Source: Saxidomus purpurata
Lineage: Eukaryota > Mollusca > Bivalvia > Venerida > Veneridae
Assembly: GCA_022818135.1 (NCBI GenBank)
Contig: JAFMSR010000018.1
Span: 39,859,951 to 39,923,950, forward strand
DNA length: 64,000 bases
Direction of reading: 5' to 3'
The translations under genes and the position numbers were made by a program. A model generated the notes under the pieces. The model worked only from the letters and a program-made list of their open reading frames with translations. It did no database searches and had not been told where the DNA came from. This document shows positions 57,626 through 64,000 of this stretch, piece by piece; the first letter of the stretch is position 1; every line of letters starts with the position of its first letter.

Positions 57626-59642
57626 TACGTCAGTGACAATATACACATGGCCTCCCCTCCAACACCACCCTCCCACCCGAGACAACAGCTCATTTTTCTT
57701 AATAAAAAGACTGGTGACCTATCATTTTTAAATTAGTTTTCAATAAAGTGATGTTTGAACAATTCGTCTGCAAAACATTAAGAAATTCTCATTGCTTGAA
57801 CATTAAGAAAATAAACTTTGACAAATGACTACAAATTTTACATTTTGTTTTTCAGAAACTAATTCTCTTCATATTTTTATTTCAGTTTGAAAACATTTTG
57901 AAATCTCAATTCATGTAGTTTCGTGAAACAGGATCAATTGCTTAACATTTTATATAAAAAAACAATGGTGAGTTTCCAACTTTAGAGTTTTATGATTGAT
58001 AAACATGAGATAGGGGTCATTTTCACTGCTTTCAGGGGTATACTTAAAAAAGTGTCCATTACTTATAAATAAGGCTGGTGACCTACCTTTTTTATTTTAT
58101 TTTCTGACTTATTAGGTATTACCCTAACAACAAACCAAATTTCATAAAGTTCTCATTGCTTGAAAAATATGATGAAACTGTAGCGAGCGTCTTTAAAAGA
58201 CAAGAGATATAGTTCAAAAACTATTTGTGAGAGATATCTTTCAAAGCAACAAACACATAATAACTGATCCCCGTACTTTATTTCGTACTCGAAATTGTTC
58301 GTCTAGGGTCAGTGCATAACCAGGCTGGTAACATTGCCCAATCTGGCTCCCAAAAGCGTCTTCTTAAAAACTGAAAGCAGTTGTATTTATTGTCATACAG
58401 ATTGTATTATATGACATAGACAAACAAATCATATACTATGAGAAGTCAAAATTACGATAAATCGCGAATGTGAATGGCTTGGTATTTTCACAGAGAGTTA
58501 TGAAAGGTCTTAGAGATATAAATAATGACAATAGAGTGTGAATAAACTAATTTCACAAACAATACATAGCCACAGTCACCTGAAGTTTGGATCCCCACCC
58601 CCATGATCCATCCCAGTAAATACAAGCAGTGAATATAAACAAATAAAAGAAACTACAATGGGTAACTGGAGATGTAGAAGAGGCTACTTTACATGCTTAC
58701 ATCATATAGACAGTCAGATGGAAGATATATATTACCATTACTTAACAAACATGGCAGTCCAGTTTTGATGGACAAAGAAAATGTGAAATACTTAGACACA
58801 TTCGTTGGAAGAGCGCACATAGCAAATGAAAGATGATGAAGTCATGGTAGACATGTTCTCGTTTTTGACCTTTGACCTCTTCATTTGACATTGACCTTTG
58901 ATTTAACTACCAGATTCATGTGCGTATGCGTTCATCAAATAATGATGGACATACCTGTAAAATAATTTGAAAATCGATTGAATGGTTACAGAGTTATGTG
59001 GGTATTCCAGAAATTCTCATTGAAATTATCAAAAAATGCAGAAAATGCCCCAACAATCATTTTCCCGACCTGAAATCTTCGGGAACTTTATGATTCGTGC
59101 CTAAGCAAGCCATTTCCAGCCTGCATGCAAAAAATAATTTCTGTATGAATTTTGTCCGGGTCAAAAGTTCAACAGCCTGGACTATAACCTTCAAACCCTT
59201 GACCTTTGAGGTGGGGACATAGTTCTTGCACGCGACACGTCGTCTGAACATTTGTGCCAAGTTATTTCAAAAGCTTTCAATTAATGACAAAGTTACAGCC
59301 CGGACACAAAGAAATGTAAGGCAGGATATACAGACGGACAGACAGACGGTGCGATTTTAATATGCCACCCTTCGGGAGCATAAAAAGATGATATCTATCA
59401 ACCAAGATGAAAAAAACGTTAAAACAGCAGTTTAATCTATTATTACCTGGAAGTTGAACTGCCTAAACAATTACAAATTGTCTATCTAAAATTGAATTTA
59501 GATTAAATGAATACATAAAATAACCACGAGTCTTTTGTTTGGTTTTTGGGGGGTTTTACAAATACATATGTTACACAAGATTATTATGCACAGAATATCG
59601 GAAAAGGTACACCATAATTTCATGCGTGTAGTGTATCATACC

Positions 59643-60105
59643 AGCGCCGTGAAATCTAGCCTAAAATTGTATCACGTGTAATCTAGCATTTTTATCAAAA
59701 TGGTGATAATTCCTTAAAATTCAAGAAATGAAATCTGCTCACACCCATACGATGTAACAATAATATCTAGCATTTATTTTGGCTAAAAAACACGTCACAT
59801 GGTAAGTTTGTATGCCTTTGTTTGGAAAAATACTAGATAGTCCGTGAAATTTAGCCCAACAAAATTCTTTTCCACGATTACATTTGAATGCATTCCAAAC
59901 AATCTATGCATACTTCAGCGGAGGGAAAGGAACCAAAACACGCGGAATTTTAATGGCCAGGGTATAGGATATGTCTTGAACATCATCAATATGTGTGGAT
60001 AGTATAATGAACGAAAAAGTACGAAAATCAGACACTTACCGGTGTTTATCATCCGCCATTATCCGTGAAATCTATCAAAACAAAGTCACGTGATTCCCCA
60101 CAGTG
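59643..60105 (-). repeat. Right terminal inverted repeat of the 7.1-kb element
   Basis: Reverse complement of the left arm, with only scattered substitutions and small gaps (for example a changed stretch near 59760 and near 59995). The ATGGCGGATGAT start and the GTAAGTG donor-like word are both kept, here on the minus strand. Confidence 0.85.
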
Positions 60106-60195
60106 TAATTGTGAACTAAAGAATTTTGAATATATAATGTTATGCCCCTGGTCGTCCGTCCGTTAGCAATTTTGTGTCTCCTTATTTAAGTATAT

Positions 60196-60250
60196 ATAAA
60201 AGGGAGAATACTCTGTTATTATAAAAGGGAGAATACTCTGTTATTACTGT
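60196..60250. repeat. Tandem duplication of a 27-bp unit
   Basis: ATAAAAGGGAGAATACTCTG plus TTATT occurs twice in a row without change. Confidence 0.85.
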
Positions 60251-60558
60251 CTATTTTTAGAATAGATTACCAGTCCTGTATACTTTGGAGTATTCTGTTA
60301 CAGTAAGATGACAAAATTTCTCATGAGACCAGCGGTTCAAACCCCACACAGAGCAAGTTTTGTTTGTTTGTTTTTTTTCTTTCTTTTTTTATAATTTTTG
60401 CCTGAATTATGGCCCTTTGCTTTTTTTCCACATATGTTATATATAGAAGAATACTGTCACGTGCCCACTTCCTCCTACATTTCTCAAGCAGACTGGAAAA
60501 TGAAAACCTGGTTTTGTGACAATCTCCTGTCACTTGTTTACCACGTGCTTTAAAGTCA

Positions 60559-60635
60559 GTCTCCGTGGTGTAGTGGGTAAGCTGATGACCGCCTAATTTT
60601 ACGAGTGGAGTTCAAATCCCGGCCAAACCCAATTT
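60559..60635 (+). mobile_element. tRNA-like head, probably a short SINE
   Basis: GTCTCCGTGGTGTAGTGGGT (A box) and GGAGTTCAAATCCCGGCC (B box) are spaced as in a tRNA, but the cloverleaf does not close well and no clear anticodon arm is seen. An A/T-rich tail follows. Confidence 0.5.
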
Positions 60636-61819
60636 TTAAAAATAATTTTTCTTCCGTTTTTTTTTTCAGCTTTAAAACCACCATGATTTTAAATGTTTTC
60701 TGCAAATATTCATAATTTTTTTCATTCAAATCAAACTAATAATGATTGCTTATCAAAAAGCTAATTTTAGCTATTTAACGCCACACATGTACAAAACTAT
60801 TTTCGGCGCCCTTTGATGCTTTGCATCAATGGTATTCTTGTTGATTAAATGTTCTATTTTGGGCTGTTCAAACAGAAAAGATCGCGAGACTGACCTTGAA
60901 TATTATCGTCTTCCCCAGCGATTATTACAAACCAGGAAGAATGTGAAAATATCTGTTAAGAAAGAAGGGTCTGGTTAGCAAAAGTCACGTATGCGCATTT
61001 CGTTAGCGGTAAGTTAACCTTGGGTGATTCGTGAATAGATTAGAATGTAAATAAACTCTTTTCAAAGGAGAATTTCTCTTTTACCGGAAGCAATTATTTA
61101 TAAATTCAAAGTCACTTCTGTACATATAAAAGTGAGTATGTTAGACCTCAGACATACGGGTTAGTGTCAAGTTATGTTCTCTGTGATAGATCTGCTTGTA
61201 TATATAATAAAGATAACTGTTTCTTTACTTATCATATTTCTTAATTCTGTCAAGCATAACTTGTAAAGACTCTTACATTCTTTCTTTCAGGGAAAAAGGC
61301 ATACTTGTATGATAGACTGAATCCAGACTGGGTCCCGTCAGTAAGCTTAAGCTGTACTTGTCAGCCGATGGCCAGAAGATGAAACATTCCAAAAAACTGT
61401 GCCAATGGAATTTCACAAATACTTTGGCTACAAATGTACAATGATTAATGACTGTTTCAAGATGTTCATTGAAAAGCCATCTGGACTTAACCGTTAAGTT
61501 AACGTCTTAAGCCACGTTTGACAAAATCGTTTATGTTTATATGTTTAGTTTACCTTTTGAGATAGAATTATAGTCAGCATATTTACTAAGTTCCTGTGTT
61601 ATTGTAGTCACGGTAAAAACACTTAACTCGTTCTAATTCGGAGTATAAACATGATAAATGACAGGGAAATTGAGTTTTATATTTATAGTATGCCACGGTA
61701 CAGAGTGAAACTATACCGGTATAATCCACCATGCTGGATCACGTCACTATACTATTAACCCTATTATATCATTGCAAAAGTTTTCAATTAGTAGATACGA
61801 ATAGGGTTTTCACATGCTT

Positions 61820-62650
61820 TAGGAATAGCTTATGCCCTTGGTTTTGTTGAGGAGAAAAGTTTATTTATACATACTATTGATACAAAGATATGTCCTCAAT
61901 TGCTATATGGTTCAAAATTTGGGGTCTTGATAAATTTGATGAACTCGAACGCATTCAGTACTACGCATGTAAGCGTTTTATGTGCACCAAACAAGATTCT
62001 TCGAACGAGGCTATACTTGGTGACTGTGGTCGATTCCCAATGTATATCGAATCCCGCAAAAGGTGTGTCAAATACTGGTTAAAATACTCAAAATGCCATA
62101 TACTAGATTCGTTAAAAATGTTATTTTATTATGTATAATGATGATGTTAATGGTCATATAAACTGGGTTTCATCTTTGAGACAATGTCTCCAGATACATG
62201 GTTTTTGAAATGTATGGGCAAACCAGTCTATTAACTCAGAGCAAGTAGGACCGGCATGAAGCAGTAAATTAAACAGAAAGCTTTCTTATTACATACTTTT
62301 TAAAAAAGAATTTACATACGAATATTATCTGGATATGTTAGATATTAAGAAATTTAGGTATGCTTTTGTAAATTTTAGGGTAGGTTCGCATAAACTAGAA
62401 ATTGAGACAGGTCGGCATCGGGTTCAAGGCAAAACAGGTTATGTAAGGCATGTAATAAAAATTCAATTGAGGACGAATACCATATTTGTTATGTTGTGAA
62501 TTTTATTCGGATTTAAGAGTAGTGTATTTACCTAGAACAAATCTTATATGCCCTTCTCAAAATAAATTCTGTATTTTAATGTCTAGAAAAAATAAAACAT
62601 TAGTAAAATCGATTGCAACATATCTTTAATATGCTTTCGACAAAAGAAAA
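61820..62650 (+). pseudogene. Decayed non-LTR retrotransposon (LINE), reverse transcriptase C-terminal end
   Basis: Translated pieces in shifting frames read ICPQLLYGSKF, then WGLDKFDELERIQYYACKRF, AILGDCGRFPMYIESRKRCV and VKYWLKYSKCH, then after stops and frameshifts FYSDLRVVYLPRTNL and FCILMSRKNKTLVKSIATYL. This order (LLYGSE.W...R.HLYACKRFL...GDCGR.P...R...YW, then a C-terminal segment) is the C-terminal region of a widespread invertebrate LINE reverse transcriptase. Frame changes and stops make it inactive. The 5' part is absent or unrecognisable. Confidence 0.75.
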
Positions 62651-62924
62651 AAAACAAATTTATACCACTTAGATGTACATTAAAATTATGATAAAATATT
62701 TTGTTAAAGCTGTAGCTTGTATCAATATGCATTGTTTCAACATACTTAAGAGCTATACTCTATGTTATGACAAATGATAGTTATGTACACATACATGTAC
62801 TCATGTACTTCGGATTCATTCATTCACTTTAATATTATGAATAGGAAATCTATTTTATTTAACAAGATTGTAGAGTATTGTTGTCAAACCGCTTGCGAAA
62901 GCTCGATATAGCTGTCCAAATGGC

Positions 62925-63235
62925 GGTTCGGTGTATGTGCGTGCGTCCGTGAGTGCGCCCGTCCGTCCGTCCGTCCGAGTTTAGTTTGTCCTGTTACTTA
63001 TCCATGGATCAAGACATTCTTTAATAACTTGGCACAAATGTTAACCACTATGAGACAGAGTGTCATGCGCAAGAACCAGGTCCCTAGGTCTAAGGTCAAG
63101 GTCACACTTAGAGGTTAAAGGTCAAATTCAATAATATCTTTGTCCGGAGGATTTCTTCTTCATGCATAAAGGGATTTTGATGTAACTTGGCACAAATGTT
63201 CACCACTATGAGCTACCCTTGTTTTTAGAATTACT
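62925..63235 (+). repeat. Bivalve repeat with CCGTCCGT tract and tandem subunits
   Basis: Starts near TGTATGTGCGTGCGTCCG and runs through four CCGT copies. AACTTGGCACAAATGTTMAC and CACTATGAG occur twice about 160 bp apart, with GTCAAGGTCACACTTAGAGG between. The style is common in molluscan non-coding repeats. Confidence 0.55.
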
Positions 63236-64000
63236 TCCCTTTGTTGTTACTATAAATAGCTTATATTGTAACTTTTTTATTACTGGCCATTGAGAAAAAT
63301 CTAGACCACTTTTTCTGTGGTAAAACATGCATGTTACATCCAATATTTAGGTTTTTGTTTACCTATCTCTACTCGGTATGGAGTTAGCCCTTTTTACAGC
63401 TGGCGGCTCAACATGTTGCATGTGGGCATCTAGTTTTTGAATGTATACAAGTGTACGCCAGTCCTGTGCAGGCTCTAATATATTATTAGGAAACTTAAGT
63501 ATGATTCATATTTGGAGGAAATATTAAACATAAATACATAAAAGATGTACAATATATGTAAGAGCCACATTTATAAATGTAGGAAAAAATGATGTCGCAT
63601 TAAAGACAGTTTGATTTACAGACCACTAGGGCCGTCCTGATTTGATACTTCATGCAATGATTGAAGACATTTAGGGGGAGAACTGTAACTTAAGATAACT
63701 TAATTATTCAATAAATCTCCCTTTCTGTTAAAACCTTGTCAGGAATGTAAGTTGGATAGTATTGAACACTAGGGTTGAATGGATACTTAAATCACACCAT
63801 CAGGGAGTGCTGTGACCGAGAACCATAACTCTAGCTAATCCCATAATTGATGTATTTGTTACCCTTCCATGAAATTGCCAGCCGTTTGATTGGTCAATGA
63901 CACGTAAATAGATATTGATATTAATTTGCAAGCAGGTAATATACACTTGCCATATCCCGTCATTGTACCCCACACTAAACGTGAGTGTTCGCATTAAGTA

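Larger units (their letters stand above)
53013..60105. mobile_element. 7.1-kb TIR element with 463-bp inverted ends and a 5-bp target duplication
   Basis: Both ends begin CACTGTGGGGAATCACGTGA. The two arms are inverted and nearly identical over 463 bp. TAATT at 53008-53012 is repeated at 60106-60110, directly outside both termini. A 5-bp duplication with a CACWRTG-type terminus is the pattern known for Transib and RAG-like transposons. The interior has no transposase-sized frame and holds other repeats, so this copy is non-autonomous. The left flank lies inside a bivalve repeat. Two separate inverted insertions are the alternative, but the matching TAATT argues for one unit. Superfamily assignment is inference. 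Confidence 0.7.
60111..64000. other. Gene-free region at the right edge
   Basis: Apart from the tRNA-like SINE, the LINE remnant and the dispersed repeats listed, no gene is visible. Short open frames have no recognisable domains. The last 200 bp match the repeat at 6120-6370. Confidence 0.55.

Overview
The window is animal nuclear DNA: genes are split by GT-AG introns, and the surrounding sequence is AT-rich, gene-poor and crowded with tRNA-headed SINEs, short TIR elements and foldback repeats. Repeat families that I recognise from clam, oyster and mussel sequences point to a bivalve mollusc, probably a heterodont clam. The organism is an inference from repeats and protein similarity; nothing in the window names it.

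Layout. (1) 97-5526, plus strand: the last eight exons of SPG11 (spatacsin), which join into 445 codons plus a stop without breaking frame. (2) 5527-9064: intergenic, with a perfect-looking hairpin and dispersed repeats. (3) 9065-19128, minus strand: a complete 11-exon PSMC3 (26S proteasome ATPase Rpt5), 428 aa, convergent with SPG11. (4) 19129-23990: intergenic, with a SINE and a TTAA-flanked MITE. (5) 24237-27527, minus strand: a MEIS-class TALE homeobox gene whose 520-aa coding region is a single exon, with a probable non-coding first exon, a TATA box and a poly(A) signal. (6) 27531-37764: no conserved gene; a 52-bp minisatellite, a TIR element carrying a short open frame with a signal-peptide-like start, and a large foldback built of GTTCGC-type words. 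(7) 37765-48169, minus strand: most of an alpha-type nicotinic acetylcholine receptor subunit gene, lacking only the signal-peptide exon and one uncertain exon end; its introns carry several MITEs and a 1.45-kb palindrome. (8) 53013-60105: a 7.1-kb unit bounded by 463-bp inverted repeats that start CACTGTG and are flanked by a 5-bp TAATT duplication. (9) 60106-64000: repeats and a decayed LINE reverse-transcriptase tail.

The genes are unrelated housekeeping, developmental and neuronal genes and form no operon or cluster. The least explained parts are the 7.1-kb TIR unit, the intronless MEIS gene, the foldback elements, and the MITE that appears to provide a splice donor in the receptor gene. 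Exon edges were placed by hand from reading frame and splice consensus; repeat edges are mostly good to about 10-20 bp.
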